From assembly GCA_950097015.1 (NCBI GenBank), contig CATNEN010000025.1:2966001-3030000 (forward strand): a DNA stretch of 64,000 nucleotides. Reading direction: 5' to 3'. The notes beneath the pieces were generated by a model. It was given only the letters and a program-made list of their open reading frames with translations. It ran no database searches and was not told the DNA's origin. This document shows, piece after piece, positions 1-12,406 of the stretch. This DNA is from Macrostomum hystrix. Its lineage: Eukaryota; Platyhelminthes; Macrostomidae. Both the position numbers and the translations under genes were made by a program. The first letter of the stretch is position 1. The number at the start of each line of letters is the position of its first letter.

Positions 1-3000
1 TTTAGAATGAGGGATCTGACCCAGTTAGAATGAGGGATCTGACCTATTTAGAATGAGGGATCTGACCTATTTAAAGTGAGGGATCTGACCCAGTTAGAAT
101 GAGGGATCTGACCCAGTTAGAATGAGGGATCTGACCCATTTAGAATGAGGGATCTGACCCAGTTAGAATGAGGGATCTGAACCATTTAGAATAAGGGATC
201 TGACCTATTTAGAATGAGGGATCTGACCCAGTTAGAATGAGGGATCTGACCCATTTAGAATGAGGGATCTGACCCAGTTAAAATGAGGGATCTGACCTAT
301 TTAGAATGAGGGATCTGACCCATTTAGAATGAGGGATCTGACCCAGTTAGAATGAGGGATCTGACCCATTTAGAATGAGGGATCTGACCCAGTTAAAATG
401 AGGGATCTGACGCATTTAGAATAAGGGATCTGACCTATTTAGAATGAGGGATCTGACCCATTTAGAATGAGGGATCTGACCCATTTAGAATGAGGGATCT
501 GACCCAGTTAGAATAAGGGATCTGACCCATTTAGAATGAGGGATCTGACCCATTTAGAATGAGGGATCTGACCCATTTAGAATGAGGGATCTGACCCAGT
601 TAGAATAAGGGATCTGACCCATTTAGAATGAGGGATCTGACCCAGTTAAAATGAGGGATCTGACCCATTTAGAATAAGGGATCTGACCTATTTAGAATGA
701 GGGATCTGACCCATTTAAAAAGAGGGATCTGACCCATTTAGAATGAGGGATCTGACCCATTTAGAATGAGGATCTGACCCATTTAGAATGAGGGATCTGA
801 CCCATTTAGAATGAGGGATCTGACCCATTTAGAATGAGGATCTGACCCATTTAGAATGAGGGATCTGACCTATTTAGAATGAGGGATCTGACCCATTTAG
901 AATGAGGGATCTGACCCATTTAGAATGAGGGATCTGACCCAGTTAGAATAAGGGATCTGACCCATTTAGAATGAGGGATCTGACCCATTTAGAATGAGGG
1001 ATCTGACCCATTTAGAATGAGGGATCTGACCCAGTTAGAATAAGGGATCTGACCCATTTAGAATGAGGGATCTGACCCAGTTAAAATGAGGGATCTGACC
1101 CATTTAGAATAAGGGATCTGACCCATTTAGAATGAGGGATCTGACCCAGTTAAAATGAGGGATCTGACCCATTTAGAATGAGGGATCTGACCCATTTAGA
1201 ATGAGGATCTGACCCATTTAGAATGAGGGATCTGACCCATTTAGAATGAGGGATCTGACCCATTTAGAATGAGAATCTGACCCAATTAGAATGAGGATCT
1301 GACCCATTTAGAATGAGGGATCTGACCCATTTAGAATGAGGGATCTGACCCAGTTAGAATGAGGGATCTGACCCATTTAGAATGAGGGATCTGACCCATT
1401 TAGAATGAGGGATCTGGCCCATTTAGAATGAGGGATCTGACCCATTTAGAATGAGGATCTGACCCAGTTAGAATGAGGATCTGACCCATTTAGAATGAGG
1501 GATCTGACCCAGTTAGAATGAGGGATCTGACCCATTTAGAATGAGGATCTGACCCATTTAGAATAAGGGATCTGACCCATTTAGAATGAGGATCTGACCC
1601 ATTTAGAATGAGGGATCTGACCCATTTAGAATGAGGGATCTGGCCCATTTAGAATTAGGGATCTGACCCATTTAGAATGAGGATCTGACCCATTTAGAAT
1701 GAGGGATCTGACCCATTTAGAATGAGGATCTGACCCATTTAGAATGAGGGATCTGACCCATTTAGAATGAGGGATCTGACCCATTTAGAATGAGGATCTG
1801 ACCCATTTAGAATGAGGGATCTGGCCCAGTTAGAATGAGGGATCTGACCCATTTAGAATGAGGGATCTGACCCATTTAGAATGAGGATCTGACCCATTTA
1901 GAATGAGGATCTGACCCATTTAGAATGAGGATCTGACCCATTTAGAATGAGGGATCTGGCCCAATTAGAATGAGGGATCTGACCCATTTAGAATGAGGGA
2001 TCTGACCCAATTAGAGTGAGGATCTGACCCATTTAGAATGAGGATCTGACCCATTTAGAATGAGGGATCTGGCCCAGTTAGAATGAGGGATCTGACCCAT
2101 TTAGAATGAGGGATCTGACCCATTTAGAATGAGGATCTGACCCATTTAGAATGAGGATCTGACCTATTTAGAATGAGGGATCTGACCCTATTTAGAATGA
2201 GGGATCTGACCCATTTAGAATGAGGGATCTGACCCATTTAGAATGAGGGATCTGACCCATTTAGAATGAGGGATCTGACCCAGTTAGAATGAGGGATCTG
2301 ACCCATTTAGAATGAGGATCTGACCCATTTAGAATGAGGGATCTGACCCAGTTAGAATGAGGGATCTGACCCATTTAGAATGAGGGATCGTGACCCAGTT
2401 AGAATGAGGGATCTGACCCATTTAGAATGAGGATCTGACCCATTTAGAATGAGGGATCTGGCCCAATTAGAATGAGGATCTGACCCATTTAGAATGAGGG
2501 ATCTGACCCAGTTAGAATGAGGATCTGACCCATTTAGAATGAGGATCTGACCCAGTTAGAATGAGGGATCTGACCCATTTAGAATGAGGATCTGACCCAT
2601 TTAGAATGAGGGATGTGACCCATTTAGAATGAGGGATCTGACCCTTTTAGAATGAGGGATCTGACCCATTTAGAATGAGGATCTGACCCATTTAGAATGA
2701 GGGATCTGACCCAGTTAGAATGAGGATCTGACCCATTTAGAGTGAGGGATCTGACCCATTTAGAATGAGGATCTGACCCATTTAGAATGAGTGATCTGGC
2801 CCAATTAGAGTGAGGTATCTGACCCATTTAGAGTGAGGGATCTGACCCATTTAGAATGAGGATCTGACCCATTTAGAATGAGGGATCTGGCCCATTTAGA
2901 ATGAGGGATCTGACCCTTTTAGAATGAGGGATCTGACCCATTTAGAATGAGGATCTGACCCATTTAGAATGAGGGATGTGACCCATTTAGAATGAGGGAT

Positions 3001-6000
3001 CTGACCCTTTTAGAATGAGGGATCTGACCCATTTAGAATGAGGATCTGACCCATTTAGAATGAGGGATCTGACCCAGTTAGAATGAGGATCTGACCCAGT
3101 TAGAATGAGGGATCTGACCCATTTAGAATGAGGATCTGACCCATTTAGAATGAGGGATCTGGCCCAATTAGAATGAGGATCTGACCCATTTAGAATGAGG
3201 GATCTGACCCAGTTAGAATGAGGATCTGACCCATTAGAATGAGGATCTGACCCAGTTAGAATGAGGGATCTGACCCATTTAGAATGAGGATCTGACCCAT
3301 TTAGAATGAGGGATGTGACCCATTTAGAATGAGGGATCTGACCCATTTAGAATGAGGGATCTGACCCATTTAGAATGAGGATCTGACCCATTTAGAATGA
3401 GGGATCTGACCCAGTTAGAATGAGGATCTGACCCATTTAGAGTGAGGGATCTGACCCATTTAGAATGAGGATCTGACCCATTTAGAATGAGGGATCTGAC
3501 CCATTTAGAATGAGGGATCTGACCCATTTAGAATGAGGATCTGACCCATTTAGAATGAGGGATCTGGCCCAGTTAGAATGAGGGATCTGACCCATTTAGA
3601 ATGAGGGATCTGACCCATTTAGAATGAGGATCTGACCCATTTAGAATGAGGATCTGACCCATTTAGAATGAGGATCTGACCCATTTAGAATGAGGGATCT
3701 GGCCCAATTAGAATGAGGGATCTGACCCATTTAGAATGAGGGATCTGACCCAATTAGAGTGAGGATCTGACCCATTTAGAATGAGGATCTGACCCATTTA
3801 GAATGAGGGATCTGGCCCAGTTAGAATGAGGGATCTGACCCATTTAGAATGAGGGATCTGACCCATTTAGAATGAGGATCTGACCCATTTAGAATGAGGA
3901 TCTGACCTATTTAGAATGAGGGATCTGACCTATTTAGAATGAGGGATCTGACCCATTTAGAATGAGGGATCTGACCCATTTAGAATGAGGGATCTGACCC
4001 ATTTAGAATGAGGGATCTGACCCAGTTAGAATGAGGGATCTGACCCATTTAGAATGAGGATCTGACCCATTTAGAATGAGGGATCTGACCCAGTTAGAAT
4101 GAGGATCTGACCCATTTAGAATGAGGATCTGACCCAGTTAGAATGAGGGATCTGACCCATTTAGAATGAGGATCTGACCCATTTAGAATGAGGGATGTGA
4201 CCCATTTAGAATGAGGGATCTGACCCATTTAGAATGAGGGATTTGACCCATTTAGAATGAGGATCTGACCCATTTAGAATGAGGGATCTGACCCAGTTAG
4301 AATGAGGATCTGACCCATTTAGAGTGAGGGATCTGACCCATTTAGAATGAGGATCTGACCCATTTAGAATGAGGGATCTGACCCATTTAGAATGAGGGAT
4401 CTAACCCATTTAGAATGAGGATCTGACCCATTTAGAATGAGGGATCTGGCCCAGTTAGAATGAGGGATCTGACCCATTTAGAATGAGGGATCTGACCCAT
4501 TTAGAATGAGGATCTGACCCATTTAGAATGAGGGATCTGACCCATTTAGAATGAGGATCTGACCCATTTAGAATGAGGATCTGGCCCAATTAGAATGAGG
4601 GATCTGACCCATTTAGAATGAGGGATCTGACCCAATTAGAGTGAGGATCTGACCCATTTAGAATGAGGATCTGACCCATTTAGAATGAGGGATCTGACCC
4701 ATTTAGAATGAGGGATCTGGCCCAGTTAGAATGAGGGATCTGACCCATTTAGAATGAGGGATCTGACCCATTTAGAATGAGGATCTGACCCATTTAGAAT
4801 GAGGATCTGACCTATTTAGAATGAGGGATCTGACCTATTTAGAATGAGGGATCTGACCCATTTAGAATGAGGGATCTGACCCATTTAGAATGAGGGATCT
4901 GACCCATTTAGAATGAGGGATCTGACCCAGTTAGAATGAGGGATCTGACCCATTTAGAATGAGGATCTGACCCATTTAGAATGAGGGATCTGACCCAGTT
5001 AGAATGAGGGATCTGACCCATTTAGAATGAGGGATCTGACCCAGTTAGAATGAGGGATCTGACCCATTTAGAATGAGGATCTGACCCATTTAGAATGAGG
5101 GATCTGGCCCAATTAGAATGAGGATCTGACCCATTTAGAATGAGGGATCTGACCCAGTTAGAATGAGGATCTGACCCATTTAGAATGAGGGATCTGACCC
5201 AGTTAGAATGAGGATCTGACCCATTTAGAGTGAGGGATCTGACCCATTTAGAATGAGGATCTGACCCATTTAGAATGAGGGATCTGGACCCAATTAGAGT
5301 GAGGTATCTGACCCATTTAGAGTGAGGGATCTGACCCATTTAGAATGAGGGATCTGACCCATTTAGAATGAGGGATCTGGCCCATTTAGAATGAGGGATC
5401 TGGACCCAATTAGAATGAGGATCTGACCCATTTAGAATGAGGATCTGACCCAGTTAGAATGAGGATCTGACCTATTTAGAATGAGGAATCTGACCCAGTT
5501 AGAATGAGGGATCTGACCCATTTAGAATGAGGATCTGACCCATTTAGAATGAGGTATTGTGACCCATTTAGAATGAGGGATCTGACCCTTTTAGAATGAG
5601 GGATCTGACCCATTTAGAATGAGGATCTGACCCAGTTAGAATGAGGGATCTGACCCATTTAGAATGAGGATCTGACCCAGTTAGAATGAGGGATCTGACC
5701 CATTTAGAATGAGGATCTGACCCATTTAGAATGAGGGATCTGGCCCAATTAGAATGAGGATCTGACCCATTTAGAATGAGGGATCTGACCCAGTTAGAAT
5801 GAGGATCTGACCCATTTAGAATGAGGATCTGACCCAGTTAGAATGAGGGATCTGACCCATTTAGAATGAGGATCTGACCCATTTAGAATGAGGGATGTGA
5901 CCCATTTAGAATGAGGGATCTGACCCTTTTAGAATGAGGGATCTGACCCATTTAGAATGAGGATCTGACCCATTTAGAATGAGGGATCTGACCCAGTTAG

Positions 6001-9000
6001 AATGAGGATCTGACCCATTTAGAGTGAGGGATCTGACCCATTTAGAATGAGGATCTGACCCATTTAGAATGAGGGATCTGGCCCAATTAGAGTGAGGTAT
6101 CTGACCCATTTAGAGTGAGGGATCTGACCCATTTAGAATGAGGATCTGACCCATTTAGAATGAGGGATCTGGCCCATTTAGAATGAGGGATCTGGCCCAA
6201 TTAGAATGAGGATCTGACCCATTTAGAATGAGGGATCTGACCCAGTTAGAATGAGGATCTGACCCATTTAGAATGAGGATCTGACCCAGTTAGAATGAGG
6301 GATCTGACCCATTTAGAATGAGGATCTGACCCATTTAGAATGAGGGATGTGACCCATTTAGAATGAGGGATCTGACCCTTTTAGAATGAGGGATCTGACC
6401 CATTTAGAATGAGGATCTGACCCATTTAGAATGAGGGATCTGACCCAGTTAGAATGAGGATCTGACCCAGTTAGAATGAGGGATCTGACCCATTTAGAAT
6501 GAGGATCTGACCCATTTAGAATGAGGGATCTGGCCCAATTAGAATGAGGATCTTACCCATTTAGAATGAGGGATCTGACCCAGTTAGAATGAGGATCTGA
6601 CCCATTTAGAATGAGGGATCTGACCCAGTTAGAATGAGGGATCTGACCCATTTAGAATGAGGATCTGACCCATTTAGAATGAGGGATGTGACCCATTTAG
6701 AATGAGGGATCTGACCCATTTAGAATGAGGGATCTGACCCATTTAGAATGAGGATCTGACCCATTTAGAATGAGGGATCTGACCCAGTTAGAATGAGGAT
6801 CTGACCCATTTAGAGTGAGGGATCTGACCCATTTAGAATGAGGATCTGACCCATTTAGAATGAGGGATCTGGCCCATTTAGAATGAGGGATCTGGCCCAA
6901 TTAGAGTGAGGGATCTGACCCAGTTAGAATGAGGGATCTGACCCATTTAGAATGAGGGATCTGGCCCAATTAGAATGAGGATCTGACCCATTTAGAATGA
7001 GGGATCTGACCCAGTTAGAATGAGGATCTGACCCATTTAGAATGAGGATCTGACCCAGTTAGAATGAGGGATCTGACCCATTTAGAATGAGGATCTGACC
7101 CATTTAGAATGAGGGATGTGACCCATTTAGAATGAGGGATCTGACCCTTTTAGAATGAGGGATCTGACCCATTTAGAATGAGGATCTGACCCATTTAGAA
7201 TGAGGGATCTGACCCAGTTAGAATGAGGATCTGACCCATTTAGAGTGAGGTATCTGACCCATTTAGAATGAGGATCTGACCCATTTAGAATGAGGATCTG
7301 ACCCATTTAGAATGAGGGATCTGACCCAGTTAGAATGAGGATCTGACCCATTTAGAGTGAGGTATCTGACCCATTTAGAATGAGGATCTGACCCATTTAG
7401 AATGAGGGATCTGACCCATTTAGAATGAGGGATCTGGCCCAATTAGAGTGAGGTATTTGACCCATTTAGAATGAGGGATCTGACCCATTTAGAATGAGGG
7501 ATCTGGCCCAATTAGAGTGAGGTATTTGACCCATTTAGAATGAGGGATCTGACCCATTTAGAATGAGGATCTGACCCAGTTAGAATGAGGGATCTGACCC
7601 ATTTAGAATGAGGATCTGACCCATTTAGAATGAGGGATCTGACCCATTTAGAATGAGGGATCTGACCCATTTAGAATGAGGATCTGACCCATTTAGAATG
7701 AGGGATCTGACCCATTTAGAATGAGGGATCTGACCCATTTAGAATGAGGGATCTGGCCCAATTAGAGTGAGGGATCTGACCCTTTTAGAATGAGGTATTT
7801 GACCCATTTAGAATGAGGGATCTGACCCATTTAGAATGAGGATCTGACCCAATTAGAATGAGGGATCTGACCCAGTTAAAATGAGGGATCTGACCCATTT
7901 AGAATGAGGGATCTGACCCATTTAGAATGAGGGATCTGGCCCAATTAGAGTGAGGTATTTGACCCATTTAGAATGAGGGATCTGACCCATTTAGAATGAG
8001 GATCTGACCCAGTTAGAATGAGGGATCTGACCCATTTAGAATGAGGATCTGACCCATTTAGAATGAGGGATCTGACCCATTTAGAATGAGGGATCTGGCC
8101 CAATTAGAGTGAGGTATTTGACCCATTTAGAATGAGGGATCTGACCCATTTAGAATGAGGGATCTGGCCCATTTAGAATGAGGGATCTGACCCATTTAGA
8201 ATGAGGGATCTGACCCATTTAGAATGAGGGATCTGACCCATTTAGAATGAGGATCTGACCCATTTAGAATGAGGGATCTGGCCCATTTAGAATGAGGGAT
8301 CTGACCCATTTAGAATGAGGGATCTGACCCATTTAGAATGAGGGATCTGGCCCAATTAGAATGAGGGATCTGACCCATTTAGAATGAGGGATCTGACCCA
8401 TTTAGAATGAGGGATCTGACCCATTTAGAATGAGGGATCTGACCCATTTAGAATGAGGGATCTGGCCCATTTAGAATGAGGATCTGACCCATTTAGAATG
8501 AGGGATCTGACCCATTTAGAATGAGGATCTGACCCATTTAGAATGAGGGATCTGACCCATTTAGAATGAGGGATCTGGCCCATTTAGAATGAGGGATCTG
8601 ACCCATTTAGAATGAGGGATCTGACCCATTTAGAATGAGGGATCTGGCCCAATTAGAATGAGGGATCTGACCCATTTAGAATGAGGGATCTGACCCATTT
8701 AGAATGAGGGATCTGACCCATTTAGAATGAGGGATCTGACCCATTTAGAATGAGGGATCTGGCCCATTTAGAATGAGGGATCTGACCCATTTAGAATGAG
8801 GGATCTGGCCCATTTAGAATGAGGGATCTGACCCATTTAGAATGAGGGATCTGACCCATTTAGAATGAGGGATCTGACCCATTTAGAATGAGGGATCTGA
8901 CCCATTTAGAATGAGGGATCTGACCCATTTAGAATGAGGGATCTGACCCAGTTAGAATGAGGGATCTGACCCATTTAGAATGAGGATCTGACCCATTTAG

Positions 9001-10160
9001 AATGAGGGATCTGGCCCATTTAGAATGAGGGATCTGACCCATTTAGAATGAGGGATCTGACCCAGTTAGAATGAGGGATCTGACCCATTTAGAGTGAGGG
9101 ATCTGACCCATTTAGAATGAGGGATCTGACCCATTTAGAATGAGGGATCTGACCCAGTTAGAATGAGGGATCTGACCCATTTAGAGTGAGGGATCTGACC
9201 CATTTAGAATGAGGGATCTGACCCATTTAGAATGAGGGATCTGGCCCATTTAGAATGAGGGATCTGGCCCATTTAGAATGAGGATCTGACCCATTTAGAA
9301 TGAGGGATCTGACCCATTTAGAATGAGGATCTGACCCATTTAGAATGAGGGATCTGACCCATTTAGAATGAGGGATCTGACCCATTTAGAATGAGGGATC
9401 TGACCCATTTAGAATGAGGGATCTGACCCAGTTAGAATGAGGGATCTGGCCCAGTTAGAATGAGGGATCTGACCCATTTAGAATAAGGGATCTGACCCAG
9501 TTAGAATGAGGGATCTGACCTATTTAGAATGAGGATCTGGCCCAATTAGAGTGAGGTATTTGACCCATTTAGAATGAGGGATCTGACCCATTTAGAATGA
9601 GGGATCTGACCCATTTGGAATGAGGGATCTGACCCATTTAGAATGAGGGATCTGACCCATTTAGAATGAGGGATCTGGCCCATTTAGAATGAGGGATCTG
9701 ACCCAGTTAGAATAAGGGATCTGACCCATTTAGAATGAGGGATCTGACCCAGTTAGAATAAGGGATCTGACCCAGTTAGAATGAGGAATCTGACTCATTT
9801 AGAATGAGGGATCTGGCCCATTTAGAATGAGGGATCTGACCCATTTAGAATGAGGGATCTGACCCATTTAGAATGAGGGATCTGACCCATTTAGAATGAG
9901 GGATCTGACCCATTTAGAATGAGGGATCTGACCCATTTAGAATGAGGGATCTGGCCCATTTAGAATGAGGGATCTGACCCATTTAGAATGAGGGATCTGA
10001 CCCATTTAGAATGAGGGATCTGGCCCATTTAGAATGAGGGATCTGACCCATTTAGAATGAGGGATCTGGCCCATTTAGAATGAGGGATCTGACCCATTTA
10101 GAATGAGGGATCTGACCCATTTAGAATGAGGGATCTGACCCAATTAGAGTGAGGTATTTG
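1..10160. repeat. 22/23 bp satellite array, truncated by left window edge
   Basis: Head-to-tail array of roughly 440 units with core GATCTGACCCATTTAGAATG preceded by GAG or GAGG; that single G makes the 22/23 bp difference. Common variants are CAGTT for CATTT, TCTGGCCC for TCTGACCC, and AATTAGAGTGAGGTAT. Variants are not scattered at random: a unit with GGATGTGACCC followed by one ending CCCTTTTAG or CCCATTTAG recurs near 2611, 2974, 3311, 4193, 5893, 6344, 6684 and 7114, which implies block duplication. The left part (1-1100) has more AATAAG and AAAATG units than the rest. The minus-strand peptides here (HSKWVRSLILNGSDP and similar) are repeat translations, not genes. Confidence 0.98.
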
Positions 10161-10447
10161 ACTTTTCTTTAATTGAGTCCTCTTCAATAGTAAATTCTGA
10201 ATCGAAATTAAGATAAAATCACAGGCCATCACAATGGTAACACTGCAATTGAGCAATTTGGAAGCAATATTCAAGTTACGTAATACGAGTACACCACACG
10301 CCACCAACTCAGAAGAAAAGAAGAAGAGAAGGCACAAGAAACTCTATCGCGTAGTTTGGAAATGACGGCCAAAAGCTCAGCAAGAAAATAAATATCTGGC
10401 TGGTGAATAAAATATATTTAGATAAAATCTGCACATTTTCTAAATTA
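10161..10447. other. unique DNA with one small open frame
   Basis: Non-repetitive, AT-rich. A plus-strand frame at 10234-10365 (ATG to TGA, 43 residues) ends in a very basic stretch (EEKKKRRHKKLYRVVWK). It has no recognised family and no clear splice context, so it is noted only as an unlikely gene or transposon fragment. Confidence 0.4.
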
Positions 10448-10732
10448 TCAGACTTCAAGATCAAGCACAGAGCAACCAAAGTAATAGAACCATGGAGACA
10501 TGAATGTTAGAAAATTAAGGGACAACAATATACCAGACAACGCCTGTTCTCTGGACTGCCTATAGTATAGAGGTTTATACTGAGCATTGTTACTTGTCCA
10601 TGTCATCAGGGTCTTCGACAAGAATAGCTGAATATATCGACAATTCTGACGTCGAAAGGCTTTGAAAGCTAGTTCATCGTAAAGGTCGGATGGTGAACTT
10701 TTACGAAAATCGGTCATTTGGTTTGGGAGCAA
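10448..10732 (-). pseudogene. transposon-like protein remnant interrupted by a SINE
   Basis: An open minus-strand frame of about 95 codons with no family I recognise. It starts with TTG, so the open frame is probably a fragment and not a complete gene. Near its beginning it contains DFRKSSPSD. A related segment, DFRESPPSD, occurs on the minus strand near 40500, with about 80% nucleotide match over some 40 bp and differences mostly at third codon positions. That pattern fits two decayed copies of one protein-coding mobile element. The upstream side is cut by the SINE at 10743-11333. Confidence 0.4.
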
Positions 10733-10742
10733 TCGTGAAGTA
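10732..10742. repeat. target-site duplication, copy 1
   Basis: The 11 bp ATCGTGAAGTA is repeated exactly at 11334-11344, bracketing the SINE. Such direct repeats are left by target-primed reverse transcription. Confidence 0.85.
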
Positions 10743-11333
10743 TCTCTCTCTATCTATTTGCAGGGGGGCCCGGGGCACTTGTCGCACAAGCGACGGAGCG
10801 GCACGCCCCCAGACCGGCGAACTAGGCGCTTTTGCGCCCATCGCGCCGCCTCCCCTGAGCAGGCACCACACACAGCAGCACAGACCAGCCGGGGAGGGCA
10901 GGAGGCACCCAGAATAGGCAGCAGTGCCCCCACCCCAGCCCCACACGCACATAGCAGACCAAGCCTGATAAGGCTGATAAGAAATCAGTCCTCAGGGGGG
11001 GCCGGGTGATGAGTGCACACTTATCCAATCGCGCTGACGGAAGTCCAGAAAGGGCGCGGCGGTGTACACCCGCCCCCAGCCACCCCCCGCAAGGCCTCAC
11101 GCCCCAGCGCCAACGCACACAACTCACACAACGCAGAACAGGCACACAGAAGGTAGGAGCGAAGCTATTATTTCAAGCTTTGATTGCACGAAATATGGTG
11201 CACCTCCGCCGGTCGCTACTGTCCAAACCCCCCAACAAGTCCCGAAATTAATCGTGACTAGAAGGGTGAATCGAACTAGCGTCCTTTGGAGTGCGAGGCA
11301 GCGACGTTAGCCGCTGACCCACTCGCCCCCTTT
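10743..11333 (-). mobile_element. tRNA-derived SINE, family A, with intact TSD
   Basis: A 591 bp element on the minus strand. Its 5' end (position 11333 downward) is tRNA-like: GGGGGCGAGTGGGTCAGCGG contains an A-box-like TGGGTCAGCGG. About 40 nt further in, AGTTCGATTC matches the RNA polymerase III B-box consensus GWTCRANNC. The GC-rich body, roughly 500 bp, contains G/T-rich runs. The 3' end (position 10743) is an AAATAGATAGAGAGAGA tail. The element is flanked by an exact 11 bp duplication. The body does not resemble family B at 24549, although both heads start G-rich and share the same tRNA layout. Small open frames inside are products of high GC and are not called as genes. Confidence 0.82.
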
Positions 11334-11344
11334 ATCGTGAAGTA
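11334..11344. repeat. target-site duplication, copy 2
   Basis: Exact repeat of 10732-10742 at the 5' side of the minus-strand SINE. Confidence 0.85.
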
Positions 11345-11822
11345 GACAGATAAAAGAATATTCAGAAACGAAAAAAAATTCCAAAATTGAAGCGTTAGCG
11401 TTTTGATATAAAACGTTTTTATAATTGTTTTCTGATTCTATCCAAGGCAATATTGCTTTGAAAAACTTGGCTACTTTAAAATAACGGAAATGTAGATATT
11501 TTTCTACATTACCACTTTTCGAACTTTATATGACTAGAATATAACAATTTGTCTTTATTAAAATTTCACAGCTCACTTTGTAGATACAACAGGCAGACAT
11601 ATAACTGACTGAACCAATGAGCGATGAGCTCGACTGAAGTTGGGCGCGCCAAGGGAGCCAATCAAATTCTAGACAACCTTTCTTGCATTATTTAGCCACT
11701 AGTAGATGGGCAAGCCATCTCAGCAGACATTATCATAGATTATCAAACATAATATTGAAATCTTCAAATTGACTAGATATTAAAATCGTCAGTGTTTGCT
11801 AGTAAACTATTTTTAATACTCT
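11345..11822. other. unique AT-rich DNA
   Basis: No gene, repeat or element recognised. The first part is the far side of the sequence split by the SINE. Confidence 0.5.
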
Positions 11823-12140
11823 TCATTTTAGCCTTCTAATAAGAGGTGAGTTGGTGTTCTCTGATGATAAAAATAGGGAATTATAACATTGGAAACATGA
11901 GTTAAAGAAATAGAAAATATAAGGGAGACAATAGAGATGGGAGAGTGCGGAAGCGAGAGAGGTGAGATTGAAGAGATGCAACTGATGGGAGTGAGAAAAG
12001 AGATAGTAAAGATAGAGAAGAGATATTAGAGAGATAAAAGATATTAGAGAGAGAAGAGATAGTAGAGATAGATAAGAAATGAGAAAGAGAGAAAATATAT
12101 AATTTAGTGAAGAAAATGAATAGAATAGATTAAAAAAGCA
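11823..12140. promoter_or_regulatory. GA-rich tract with clustered WGATAR motifs upstream of the GATA exon
   Basis: The plus strand is strongly purine-rich. Between 12001 and 12075 there are six WGATAR matches (AGATAG at 12001, 12010, 12057, 12066; AGATAA at 12032, 12070). WGATAR is the established GATA-factor site, and the cluster ends about 100 bp before the first recognised coding exon of a GATA gene. Autoregulation is an inference: low-complexity GA DNA yields such motifs easily. Confidence 0.3.
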
Positions 12141-12171
12141 TCTGAAAAATGTTGGCACCGCAGCCTCAGTC

Positions 12172-12406
12172 ATGATTCCCGACGTGAGGACCTTGGCATC
12201 CGCCGCGGAACAACAGCGCGCATACCAGCAGCATCCGCAGCTGCAGCATCCGTACCAGCAGCAGCTGCAGCATCAGCCCAGGCTGCAGATTCCACGGCAG
12301 CATTGTGGCAGCGGCTACGCTTCATCGGTCGTCAGCCATGCCTCATTGACAGCCGTTGCGTCTCCATATCAGCACCACCTGCCATCAGGATACCAACAGC
12401 ATTATA
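12172..12406 (+). CDS. GATA gene exon 1 (Gln/His-rich N-terminal part)
   Basis: Encodes about 78 residues rich in Gln, His, Tyr and Pro (for example [17 protein letters not shown]). The exon ends in phase 1 at donor GTGAGT (12407). The left-over A plus GT from exon 2 forms a Ser codon. The link to exon 2 across 12.5 kb rests on phase, composition and absence of other candidates, not on transcript data. Confidence 0.62.

Noticed and set aside
10690-11310. Frames of 75-107 codons within the family A SINE
   Set aside because: GC-rich element with few stops; all frames overlap and lack conserved motifs.
11250-11333. Functional tRNA gene
   Set aside because: A and B boxes are present but acceptor-stem pairing is not seen, and the element continues into a SINE body with a TSD.
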